DNA of 64,000 nucleotides from Alteraquisediminimonas sediminicola (GTDB lineage: Bacteria > Pseudomonadota > Alphaproteobacteria > Sphingomonadales > Sphingomonadaceae), in NCBI RefSeq assembly GCF_019740335.1, contig NZ_JAHXZS010000001.1, positions 744,001 to 808,000 of the forward strand. Reading direction: 5' to 3'. Below are positions 57,119 through 64,000 of the stretch, one piece after another. Each line of letters begins with the position of its first letter. Position 1 is the first letter of the stretch. The notes beneath the pieces were generated by a model. It made no database searches, was not told where the DNA came from, and saw nothing but the letters and a program-made list of their open reading frames with translations. The position numbers and the translations under genes were made by a program.

Positions 57119-57313
57119 ATGCGTTCAAAATTGCGCCTGTTCATGGCGATAGTAATCCCCGTGGCGCTCGCGACCTCCGCTGGCTATGCGGTGTCGCTCA
57201 TCCCCACGACCAATATCACCGAACCGAGCAATAGCGTGCTGCTCATCACCGGCATATTGGGCCTGTTCGTTTCCCGCTATTTAAGCCCCAAGCCACAGGC
57301 AAAAAACGGCTAA
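57119..57313 (+). CDS. PEP-CTERM-like microprotein 1
   Basis: A 64-residue protein with an N-terminal hydrophobic segment (about 6-27, signal-peptide-like), a spacer of about 10 residues, TEPSN, a second hydrophobic helix (VLLITGILGLFVS) and a basic tail (RYLSPKPQAKN). This tripartite motif-helix-basic tail resembles a PEP-CTERM sorting signal, but the canonical P-E-P reads T-E-P. GTAGGAGTAGC precedes the ATG. It has a homologue directly downstream with a similar leader. No exosortase is in the window; function unknown. Confidence 0.65.
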   Translation: MRSKLRLFMAIVIPVALATSAGYAVSLIPTTNITEPSNSVLLITGILGLFVSRYLSPKPQAKNG

Positions 57314-57400
57314 GCCTTCACATATTCGTAAGGATGATTGCTAATCCCTTATTATTGCCGGTATAAGCGCGCCCAAGACTTGTCATGTCTGGAGTAGCTT

Positions 57401-57649
57401 ATGCTTATGAAATCAGGGCTATGCTCGAAAGCAAGTCTGGTGATGATCGCAGCGATGGCCTGTTTCATGGCATCGCCCGCTTATGCCGCCCCCGCCGATG
57501 CGTCTTGCCCCTGCTGGCCCTTGGCGGAATCCGGCGCCATCCCGGTCGATCTGCCCGAACCGACCGAATATACCTTGTTTGCCATTGGGGTGGCGGGGCT
57601 GTTGATCGGACGGCATCTGAGCCGCAAACGACGGACGCGGGATAAATGA
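57401..57649 (+). CDS. PEP-CTERM-like microprotein 2
   Basis: The 82 residues have a signal peptide (KASLVMIAAMACFMASPAYA-type, cleaved near AYA-A), a short Cys-containing spacer (DASCPCWPLAESGA), then PEPTEYTLFAIGVAGLLIG and the basic end RHLSRKRRTRDK. It matches a PEP-CTERM signal better than its upstream neighbour. The mature extracellular part would be only about 25 residues. GGAGTAGC (57391-57398) lies upstream, in a leader similar to that of microprotein 1. Role unknown. Confidence 0.7.
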   Translation: MLMKSGLCSKASLVMIAAMACFMASPAYAAPADASCPCWPLAESGAIPVDLPEPTEYTLFAIGVAGLLIGRHLSRKRRTRDK

Positions 57650-57701
57650 AGCGCGCCAGTTCGGGCTTGACGCTGGCACCACTGCCGCGCCAGATGCGCG
57701 C

Positions 57702-58022
57702 ATGACGGCAACCCTCGACAGACTCACCGGGATTATTCGCGAACGCCGCGTTGCAGATCCCTCCTCCTCTTATGTCGCCAAGCTCACCGCGCGTGGCCGT
57801 GGCAAGATCGCGCAAAAAGTCGGCGAAGAGGCGGTGGAAACCGTGATCGCGGCGATGGCGAACGATCGCGACGAGATCATCAAGGAAGCCGCCGACCTGT
57901 TGTTCCACCTCGGGATTTTGTTGGCCGATATGGATCTCAGCTTCGATGATGTCATGGCCGAACTCGACCGCCGCGACGGCGTATCCGGGCTGGTCGAAAA
58001 AGCATCCCGCCCCCATATTTGA
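57702..58022 (+). CDS. hisE: Phosphoribosyl-ATP pyrophosphatase
   Basis: Second step of histidine synthesis: hydrolyses PR-ATP to PR-AMP. The 106 residues carry KVGEEAVETVIAAM and EAADLLFHLGILLAD, the all-alpha MazG-like metal-binding motifs. It is monofunctional (no HisI fusion). No other his genes are in the window. The HIT gene follows after 15 bp, a common alphaproteobacterial neighbour. Confidence 0.95.
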   Translation: MTATLDRLTGIIRERRVADPSSSYVAKLTARGRGKIAQKVGEEAVETVIAAMANDRDEIIKEAADLLFHLGILLADMDLSFDDVMAELDRRDGVSGLVEKASRPHI

Positions 58023-58037
58023 CGGAACTTCGACGAC

Positions 58038-58418
58038 ATGCCGATTGATGCCACCGCGCCTTATGACGATCAGAATATCTTCGCCAAAATCCTGCGCGAT
58101 GAGATCCCCAGCAAGAAAGTCTATGAAAACGAGTTCGCCCTCGCCTTTCACGACATCAATCCGCAAGCGCCGATCCACATCTTGGTGATCCCCAAGGGCC
58201 GCTATGTCAGTTGGGACGATTTCACCACCACCGCCGATGATGCCGAGATTGCGGGCTTCATCCGCGCGGTCGGCCATGTCGCCCGGGAACAGGGCCTTCC
58301 CGCGCCCGGCTATCGCCTGCTCGCCAATATCGGCGGCCATGGCCATCAGGAAGTGCCGCACCTCCATATCCACATCTTTGGCGGTCGCCAGATGCGCGAG
58401 ATGATTCCCCGCTCATAA
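58038..58418 (+). CDS. HIT family purine nucleotide phosphoramidase (HinT-like)
   Basis: The 126 residues end with the catalytic histidine triad HLHIHIFGG and include IFAKILRDEIPSKKVYEN and HILVIPKGRYVSWDDF, characteristic of HinT. HinT enzymes hydrolyse adenosine phosphoramidates; physiological substrates are uncertain. It lies 15 bp downstream of hisE and is probably cotranscribed. Confidence 0.93.
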   Translation: MPIDATAPYDDQNIFAKILRDEIPSKKVYENEFALAFHDINPQAPIHILVIPKGRYVSWDDFTTTADDAEIAGFIRAVGHVAREQGLPAPGYRLLANIGGHGHQEVPHLHIHIFGGRQMREMIPRS

Positions 58419-58497
58419 CAGCGATAATTGTTGCGCCAACATGATTTGCGGTTAGGGTTTGCCCACGCCTAACAGGGTCGGTTCAGAGGGGAAAATA

Positions 58498-60063
58498 ATG
58501 ATCTTTGGTCGCATCAAACCATTGGATGCCATTTTGCGCACCGCAGAGAAAAAATCTCTGCACCGCACATTGGGCGCGATGCAATTGACCCTTCTTGGCG
58601 TGGGCGCCGTCATCGGCACCGGGATTTTCGTCCTGACGTCCGAGGCCGCGCAAAAGGCTGGACCCGCGATGATGTGGAGCTTTGTCATCGCCGGTCTCGT
58701 CTGCGCGGTGGCGGCCCTGTGCTATTCCGAACTGGCGGCGATGCTGCCGGTGTCCGGCTCGGCCTATACCTATACCTATGCGGTGATGGGCGAATTGATG
58801 GCGTGGATGGTCGGCTGGGCGCTGATCCTCGAATATGCGGTGGCGGCAAGCGCGGTATCGGTCGGCTGGTCCGGATATTTCGTCGGTCTACTGCAATCCT
58901 CGCTCGGCATTCATATCCCCGATGCCTTGGCCTATGGCCCTTATGCCGGTGGTGTGGTGAACCTCCCTGCCTTGATTATTTCGCTGTTGGTGACCGGCCT
59001 GTTGATGATCGGCACCAAGGAAAGCGCCCGCGTGAATGCCGTGCTGGTCATCGTCAAGGTGACGGCGCTGGCAATGTTCATCGCGATTACCATTCCCATG
59101 ATCAACGGCGCGCATTTCGAGCCCTTCACCCCCAATGGCTGGTTCGGCGAGGGCAAGGGCGCGGGCCTTGGCGTCATCGGCGCGGCGGCTTCGATTTTCT
59201 TTGCCTATGTCGGCTTCGATGCCGTGTCGACCGCTGCCGAAGAAACCAAAAACCCGCAGCGCAACGTCCCCCTCGGCCTGATCGGTTCGCTTGGCATTTG
59301 CACGGTCTTTTATCTGCTCGTGTCGGCGGGCGCGGTCGGCACGATCGATTCACAGCCGGTCGTCGGCCCTGCTGGTGAGGCACTCTATCCGGGCAGCAAG
59401 GCGCTGGCGGACCAATGCGCCTCGATTGTCGCTTCGGGTTTGACGGAACCGCTCGCCTGCTCGAAAGAGGCGCTGGCCCATGTGCTGAGAACGCTCGGCT
59501 GGCCGTGGATGGGCAATATGATCGGCCTTGCGGCCTTTCTCGCTTTGCCGTCCGTCATCTTGATGATGATGTTCGGCCAGACCCGCATCTTTTTCGTGAT
59601 GGCCCGCGACGGCCTGTTGCCGGAAAAGCTCGCCGATGTGCATCCCAAATGGCATACGCCGCACATCGTCACCGGCATTACCGGCGTGTTCGTCGCCATC
59701 GCCGCCGCGTTTTTGCCGGTGGGCAAGCTGGCGGATGTCTCGAACTCCGGCACGTTGTTCGCCTTTTTCATGGTCGCGATTGCCGTGATGGTGCTGCGCA
59801 AGACCGACCCGAAGCGCCATCGCCCGTTCCGCACCCCGGCCATCGCCATTGTAGCGCCGCTCGCGATTATCGGTACGATCGGCCTGTATGTGAACTTGCC
59901 GCTTGAAGCGATGCTGGTCCTGCCGGTCTGGGCGGGTATCGGGCTGCTCGTCTATTTCGCTTATGGCTATCGCAAGAGCCATGTAGGCCGTGGTATCATC
60001 GACATTCACGAAGACGACCGCGACACGCCGCCGATGCCCGTGCCGCCCGTTCCTGACCTTTAA
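58498..60063 (+). CDS. APC superfamily amino acid permease (cationic amino acid transporter-like)
   Basis: The 521 residues have 12 or so transmembrane helices. The first includes the APC substrate-binding GVGAVIGTGIFVLTSEAA and TM6 has FFAYVGFDAVSTAAEETKNP. It is close to the bacterial YfnA/CAT group that also has an enlarged extracellular loop (about 285-350). The frame runs from 58459; the ATG at 58498 is preferred because AGAGGGG lies just upstream. The amino acid transported is not decided by sequence. Confidence 0.92.
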   Translation: MIFGRIKPLDAILRTAEKKSLHRTLGAMQLTLLGVGAVIGTGIFVLTSEAAQKAGPAMMWSFVIAGLVCAVAALCYSELAAMLPVSGSAYTYTYAVMGELMAWMVGWALILEYAVAASAVSVGWSGYFVGLLQSSLGIHIPDALAYGPYAGGVVNLPALIISLLVTGLLMIGTKESARVNAVLVIVKVTALAMFIAITIPMINGAHFEPFTPNGWFGEGKGAGLGVIGAAASIFFAYVGFDAVSTAAEETKNPQRNVPLGLIGSLGICTVFYLLVSAGAVGTIDSQPVVGPAGEALYPGSKALADQCASIVASGLTEPLACSKEALAHVLRTLGWPWMGNMIGLAAFLALPSVILMMMFGQTRIFFVMARDGLLPEKLADVHPKWHTPHIVTGITGVFVAIAAAFLPVGKLADVSNSGTLFAFFMVAIAVMVLRKTDPKRHRPFRTPAIAIVAPLAIIGTIGLYVNLPLEAMLVLPVWAGIGLLVYFAYGYRKSHVGRGIIDIHEDDRDTPPMPVPPVPDL

Positions 60064-60073
60064 GGCCCCACGC

Positions 60074-60742
60074 ATGACGCACCAGCTTGATATCGAGGAC
60101 ATGACATTGGAAGATATGCGGGCGGCACTTGCCCCGCATATCGCCGCCAATGCGGTGTTCGACGGCTGGGGCGACATGGCGCGAGATGATGCGGCGCGGG
60201 CCATCGGCCTTAACCCGGATCACGCGCGGCTCGCCTTTCCCGAGGGCAAGGTCCAGATGATCGATGCGTGGATCGACCAGATCGACCAGCAGATGATCGC
60301 GGTGTGCGACAATGATCAATTCCGCGCGCTCGGCATGACCGGCAAGGTCCGCGCGGCACTCCATGCGCGTTTTGCCGCGATGCAAGGGCGCAAGGATGCG
60401 GTGCGCCGCGCCCTGTCCATCCTCGCTTTGCCGCAAAATGCCGCCAAGGGACTGCAACTCGGCTGGCGGACGGCGGATGTGATCTGGCGGCTGGCGGGCG
60501 ATCACGCCAGCGATTTCAACCATTATACCAAGCGCGCGACATTGCTCGCGGTCTATCACGCAACCCAACATGCGTGGCTCGCGGACGACAGCGCGGACTT
60601 GTCCGAGACCAAGGCATTTCTTGAACGACGGCTGGGCGATGTAATGAAGATCGAAAAGGCCAAGGCCGGATGGAAATCCCGCGCCGATCATCGTTTCAGC
60701 ATGACGCGCTTTCTGGGCCGTTTGCGCTATCCTGCGCGGTAA
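60074..60742 (+). CDS. coq9: COQ9 family protein
   Basis: A 222-residue helical protein of the COQ9 family, a lipid-binding partner of COQ7 in ubiquinone synthesis: LAPHIAANAVFDGWGD, then GLQLGWRTADVIWRLAGDHASD, the conserved surface patch. It begins 10 bp after the permease stop, and the ATG at 60074 is the natural start. An unrelated neighbour, dnaB, follows after 97 bp. Confidence 0.9.
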   Translation: MTHQLDIEDMTLEDMRAALAPHIAANAVFDGWGDMARDDAARAIGLNPDHARLAFPEGKVQMIDAWIDQIDQQMIAVCDNDQFRALGMTGKVRAALHARFAAMQGRKDAVRRALSILALPQNAAKGLQLGWRTADVIWRLAGDHASDFNHYTKRATLLAVYHATQHAWLADDSADLSETKAFLERRLGDVMKIEKAKAGWKSRADHRFSMTRFLGRLRYPAR

Positions 60743-60839
60743 GCGCCGCAACTTATCCACAGGCTTTTCCCGCCTATCGCCAACAACCCTGATAAGCGCC
60801 AGACTTGCGCCACAGGGCCGATCCGGCGCATGAAGCAGT

Positions 60840-62333
60840 ATGAATGCTGAAACGATCCGACTGATCCCGTCCGAAGATGGCGGCCTCCAAACCGTCCTCC
60901 CCCATAATATCGAGGCGGAGGCCGCGCTGTTGGGCGCGTTGATGATCGACAATCGGCTGGTCGAGGATGTGCAGCTCAAGCTCAAGCCTGAGCATTTCTT
61001 TGAATCCGTGCATGGCCGGGTTTATGAGGCGATCCTGCGCCTTGCCGACCGCAACATGGTCGCCAACCCCGTCACCCTCAAACCGATGTTCGAGGCGGAT
61101 GAGGGGCTGAAGCAATTGGGCGGCCTCGGCTATCTCGCGATGCTGACCGGCTCTGGCGCGGCGCTGATCGGCGCGCGTGATTTCGCACAGCAGATTTACG
61201 ACCTCGCCCTGCTCCGCGCCTTGATCGGCGTCGGGCGGACGATGGTCGAACAGGCGATGGACACCTCCGAGGATGTCGATCCGAAAAGCCAGATCGAACA
61301 GGCCGAAGTAGAACTCTATAAGGTCGCGGAACAAGGCGGCGAATCCGGTTCGGTCAAAAGCTTTGTCCAGGCGGCGACCGAGGCGGTGAAACAGGCCGAA
61401 CGCGCATTCAATAGCGGCGGCCATGTCTCCGGCATCACCACCGGCCTTGATAGCATGAACGCCAAAATGGGCGGTCTGCACCGGTCCGACTTGATCATCC
61501 TTGCGGGTCGTCCCGGCATGGGCAAGACCTCATTGGCCACCAACATCGCGTTCAACGCAGCACAGCGGCTGATCCGCGACCGCGAAGACGGGATGGAAGA
61601 AGGCAAGTCCCTTGGCGCGGCGGTCGCGTTTTTCAGCCTCGAAATGTCGGCGGATCAGCTCGCCACCCGTATCTTGGCGGAACAATCGGGCATCTCTTCC
61701 GAAAATCTGCGCATGGGTAAAATCAACAAGAGCGAGTTTCGGCGGCTGGCGCAGGCGGCGGCAGAGCTGGAACAATTGCCCTTGTTCATCGACGATACGC
61801 CCGGCCTCACCATCGCGGCACTACGTACCCGCGCGCGCCGTCTGAAACGCCAGCACAAGATTGATCTGGTCGTGGTCGATTATCTCCAGCTGCTGCAAGG
61901 CTCGGGTCGGGGTGGCGATGGCAATCGTGTGCAGGAAATCTCGGAAATCAGCCGTGGCCTCAAGCAATTGGCCAAGGAACTACATGTCCCGGTTATCGCC
62001 TTGTCCCAGCTCTCCCGCGCCGTTGAACAGCGCGAAGACAAACGCCCGCAGCTATCAGATTTGCGTGAATCCGGCTCGATTGAGCAGGACGCGGATATTG
62101 TGCTGTTCGTCTATCGCGGCGAATATTATATCGCCGCCCGCCGCCCGGACGATAATGATCCCAAGCTCGCGGAATGGCAGGCGGAAATGGAACGTGCATA
62201 TGGCATTGCCGAAGTGATCGTTGCCAAGCAGCGTCACGGTTCCACCGGGCGCGTGCCGTTGAAGTTCGAGGCGATGATCACCAAGTTCAGCGATCTCGCG
62301 GATATCAGCGGCTACGACCTCGGCGGGGAGTAG
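60840..62333 (+). CDS. dnaB: Replicative DNA helicase DnaB
   Basis: Hexameric 5'-3' fork helicase. The 497 residues have the N-terminal DnaB domain (IEAEAALLGALMIDNRL), a linker, and a RecA-like C-terminal motor with Walker A AGRPGMGKTSLATNIAF, Walker B LVVVDYLQLLQG and the SRAVEQREDKRPQLSDLRES arginine-finger region. There is no intein. It is convergent with the PilZ gene (7-bp gap). Confidence 0.97.
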   Translation: MNAETIRLIPSEDGGLQTVLPHNIEAEAALLGALMIDNRLVEDVQLKLKPEHFFESVHGRVYEAILRLADRNMVANPVTLKPMFEADEGLKQLGGLGYLAMLTGSGAALIGARDFAQQIYDLALLRALIGVGRTMVEQAMDTSEDVDPKSQIEQAEVELYKVAEQGGESGSVKSFVQAATEAVKQAERAFNSGGHVSGITTGLDSMNAKMGGLHRSDLIILAGRPGMGKTSLATNIAFNAAQRLIRDREDGMEEGKSLGAAVAFFSLEMSADQLATRILAEQSGISSENLRMGKINKSEFRRLAQAAAELEQLPLFIDDTPGLTIAALRTRARRLKRQHKIDLVVVDYLQLLQGSGRGGDGNRVQEISEISRGLKQLAKELHVPVIALSQLSRAVEQREDKRPQLSDLRESGSIEQDADIVLFVYRGEYYIAARRPDDNDPKLAEWQAEMERAYGIAEVIVAKQRHGSTGRVPLKFEAMITKFSDLADISGYDLGGE

Positions 62334-62340
62334 AGCCCGC

Positions 62341-62970
62341 TCAGGAGTTACGCTGATGGGTATCGATGGCCCATGACGCCAGTTCCTCGAACCGCACCGC
62401 GCGGAAGAATGTCAGGCCCGCCCGTCCGTCATTCGCCCATTGCACCGTGGCGCGACGTGAATCGAGGCCTTCGACCAGAATATTGACGATTTCGCCGGTT
62501 TTAAGCCCCTTGGCGGCGATCTTGACCCCGCTTTGCGACATGTCCAGCACCTCAACCGGCATGACATCTTCACCCCGGCTGAGCGTGGCCTTGCAACGAA
62601 TGCTGACCCGTGGCGCGCGCTGGACCATGCCATCGCGATGGCGGCACGACATGATCGCCAACACCTCGTCAATATCGATCGGTGTATCGAAAATCGCACC
62701 AATATGGGTCGCATCGGCCCAGACGATCTGGGCATTGAGGGTAAGATCGAAATGGGTCTGCAAGGTAATGCGCTGACCAATCGGCAGTCGGGTATGCACG
62801 CTGCCCATAAAACCGGACGACGAAATATTGCGGACCATGCACAGGCCCTCGAAATCATCGAGCGTAATCAATGCCGGTCGAAAGATCGTTACATGACGCG
62901 TATCAAGACGACGATCTGCGCTACCAAAGCGATCCGGTCGCCTAAGGGCGCTCGCTAATTTGAAGATCAT
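62341..62970 (-). CDS. Tandem PilZ domain protein
   Basis: The 209 residues contain two PilZ-like modules. The first has R21-LDT-R25 and N48-x-S50-x-x-G53 with HIGAIF (about 90-95). The second has R121-VSI-R125 and D143-x-S145-x-x-G148 with AGLTF near 185. Both thus keep an RxxxR and a (D/N)xSxxG, consistent with c-di-GMP binding. No output domain is attached. The ATG at 62970 is chosen; the frame runs to 63012. A role in motility or adhesion is a guess. Confidence 0.85.
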   Translation of the reverse strand: MIFKLASALRRPDRFGSADRRLDTRHVTIFRPALITLDDFEGLCMVRNISSSGFMGSVHTRLPIGQRITLQTHFDLTLNAQIVWADATHIGAIFDTPIDIDEVLAIMSCRHRDGMVQRAPRVSIRCKATLSRGEDVMPVEVLDMSQSGVKIAAKGLKTGEIVNILVEGLDSRRATVQWANDGRAGLTFFRAVRFEELASWAIDTHQRNS

Positions 62971-63314
62971 GACCGGACGCTCCCTCGCTGAACAACAAGG
63001 CGTCGATCTCACCTTATTGAAGGTGCGCCGATCCGCATGCGCCGCAAATAAAGCAGCCGCGAATAGGCATGAGCAAGCGACGACCCTGTTTATTGTTGAC
63101 GCAACTCAGATCGGGTGGCCCGGATTTATGATCCAGCCTCCATCTCCATCATCGAACCAACCACGTGCGCAGCCCATGGCCAAGTATGTAGCGGTATCGC
63201 CACCACCACATATGTAATATCAATATGTTAGATACATGAAATGCCCGACAACGTCCGTCCGTTTAACGCCACATTTCACGCCTTGGGACGATTTCAACGC
63301 CCGTTAGCCTATTA
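62971..63314. other. 344-bp intergenic region upstream of the PilZ gene
   Basis: I see no supported gene here; a plus-strand frame at 62960-63217 is not protein-like. An AT-rich stretch near 63205-63240 is the likeliest promoter for the minus-strand PilZ gene. No terminator for dnaE is needed because dnaE also runs on the minus strand and ends at 63315. Confidence 0.4.
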
Positions 63315-64000
63315 TCAGGAGACCAGACGCAGCGCCATTTGGCTGTTCTGCTCGAGCTTTGCGGATTCCACGCCCTGAATGCGTTCAAGCCGCCCGGCCA
63401 GTTCGGCATCGATCAGGAAGTTGCGGCGCAAATGGACATAGGCCTCGCCAAAACCATCGGACAATGGCAGTTCCAGCACCACCTGCCCCTTGCCGCCCTC
63501 TTCGGTCGACAGCATCTCGGCCAAGGATTGCAGCGCGGAATCCTGCGTCACCCTGATCGTCAGCATCAGCCTTGCCGAGGTCGACAAGGTCGCGAGCGGC
63601 TGTGTCTTGCGGATGGTGATGCGCGGGATGTCCTCATCCGGCTTGCGATCAAGCTCGACATTCAGCAACAGGCATTCGCCAGAGCGCGCGCCTTCTTCCA
63701 ATTCCTTGCCGACATCCTCATCAAAGCAACTGGCGGTGAACTGGCCGGACTGATCGGAGAATGTCGCCTGTGCATAACGCTTGCCGCGCTGGGAGGTGCG
63801 CCACCGGGCATCCTCGACCATCGCCGCCATCGTCGCATTCACCCGCCCGCCCTCGGTCGGGAAGGTCAGGGCGCAAATCGCGCTGAAACTGCGTGCGCCG
63901 TTGCTTTCCGCGACATGGCGATAACGATCGACCGGATGGGCCGAGAAATAAAAGCCGAACGCATCTTTTTCCTGCACCATCCGTTCGGACAACGCCCAAT
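63315..64000 (-). CDS. dnaE: DNA polymerase III alpha subunit, C-terminal part (5' end outside window)
   Basis: The frame is open to the window edge, so only the last roughly 228 residues are visible. They include EKDAFGFYFSAHPVDRYR, the conserved entry to the OB-fold region, then the OB domain (AAMVEDARWRTSQRGKRYA; ATFSDQSGQFTASCFDED) and the C-terminal tau-binding region. The catalytic palm lies outside the window. The visible part has no frameshift. The PilZ gene lies downstream on the same strand. Confidence 0.95.
   Translation of the reverse strand, partial: WALSERMVQEKDAFGFYFSAHPVDRYRHVAESNGARSFSAICALTFPTEGGRVNATMAAMVEDARWRTSQRGKRYAQATFSDQSGQFTASCFDEDVGKELEEGARSGECLLLNVELDRKPDEDIPRITIRKTQPLATLSTSARLMLTIRVTQDSALQSLAEMLSTEEGGKGQVVLELPLSDGFGEAYVHLRRNFLIDAELAGRLERIQGVESAKLEQNSQMALRLVS

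Noticed and set aside
62960-63217. Plus-strand 85-codon frame before the PilZ gene
   Set aside because: Composition is not protein-like, it overlaps the PilZ start antisense and has no ribosome binding site or family resemblance.
1-64000. Mobile elements, CRISPR arrays, toxin-antitoxin or defence genes
   Set aside because: No transposase, integrase, repeat-spacer array, restriction or known defence gene was seen; gene content is core-like throughout.
1-64000. tRNA or rRNA genes
   Set aside because: Intergenic gaps are short, and I found no cloverleaf with the conserved TTC-A-A arm sequence or rRNA-like blocks; a covariance search would settle this.

Overview
The window reads as a contiguous piece of an alphaproteobacterial chromosome, most likely order Sphingomonadales. 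Support comes from the gene order rpmF-plsX-fabH-ihfA-merR, the recG/sdhE/mfd neighbourhood, a clustered crtY-crtI-crtB carotenoid set, a class I PHA synthase with a phasin, the D-type ferredoxin/CarD pair, and a REP-like palindrome of a type I associate with sphingomonad intergenic regions. Base composition looks high-GC and even throughout. I see no insertion sequence, integrase, phage gene, CRISPR array, rRNA or tRNA, so this is mostly core genome. Genus cannot be fixed from the sequence alone.

Layout. 1-3.1 kb: end of a Bax-inhibitor-1 family membrane protein, a YbjN-like secreted protein, hemB, a gamma-carbonic-anhydrase-like protein. 3.1-6.4 kb (minus): rpmF, plsX, fabH, ihfA, merR, the fatty-acid initiation cluster; ihfA has its own likely promoter and a repeated leader. 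6.6-13 kb: MAPEG protein, then mfd and sdhE (minus) divergent from recG (plus). 13-16 kb: DUF4136 lipoprotein, fdxA, carD, a LolD-type ATPase with an unusual tail. 16-17.6 kb (minus): folE and thyA. 17.8-24.5 kb: TonB-dependent receptor, glnD, an AlaC-type aminotransferase. 24.6-27.2 kb: phaC and phasin, with dyads between them that could be PhaR operators. 27.3-34.3 kb: clpS, then three polytopic membrane proteins (two are tandem paralogues), facing a methyltransferase and a polyprenyl-phosphate-type GT2; this is the least understood and most interesting block. 34.4-42.2 kb: Nnr NAD(P)HX repair enzyme, 5-methyluridine-type RNA methyltransferase, cyclophilin, alpha/beta hydrolase, dicarboxylate symporter, lgt and a MidA/NDUFAF7-type methyltransferase. 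42.2-49.5 kb: possible small RNA, glutamine-synthetase-like ligase, secB, murJ, trpS, chorismate mutase, LprI-like protein, guaA. 49.6-54.7 kb: crtYIB, a REP-like palindrome, rdgB and rph. 55-64 kb: ScfR/RamB-type regulator, DUF2141 protein, two tandem PEP-CTERM-like microproteins, hisE, HIT protein, amino acid permease, COQ9, dnaB, tandem-PilZ protein and the 3' end of dnaE.

Functional themes are envelope and lipid biogenesis (plsX, fabH, lgt, lolD, murJ, secB), DNA repair and replication (mfd, recG, dnaB, dnaE, rdgB), carbon storage (phaC, phasin), nitrogen control (glnD), carotenoid synthesis, and a candidate periplasmic glycosylation module at 27.6-34.3 kb. The best candidates for something undescribed are that module and the microprotein pair at 57.1-57.65 kb with its sigma-54-like promoter. 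Next are the repeated ihfA leader and two possible small RNA loci at 42.2 and 54.7 kb.
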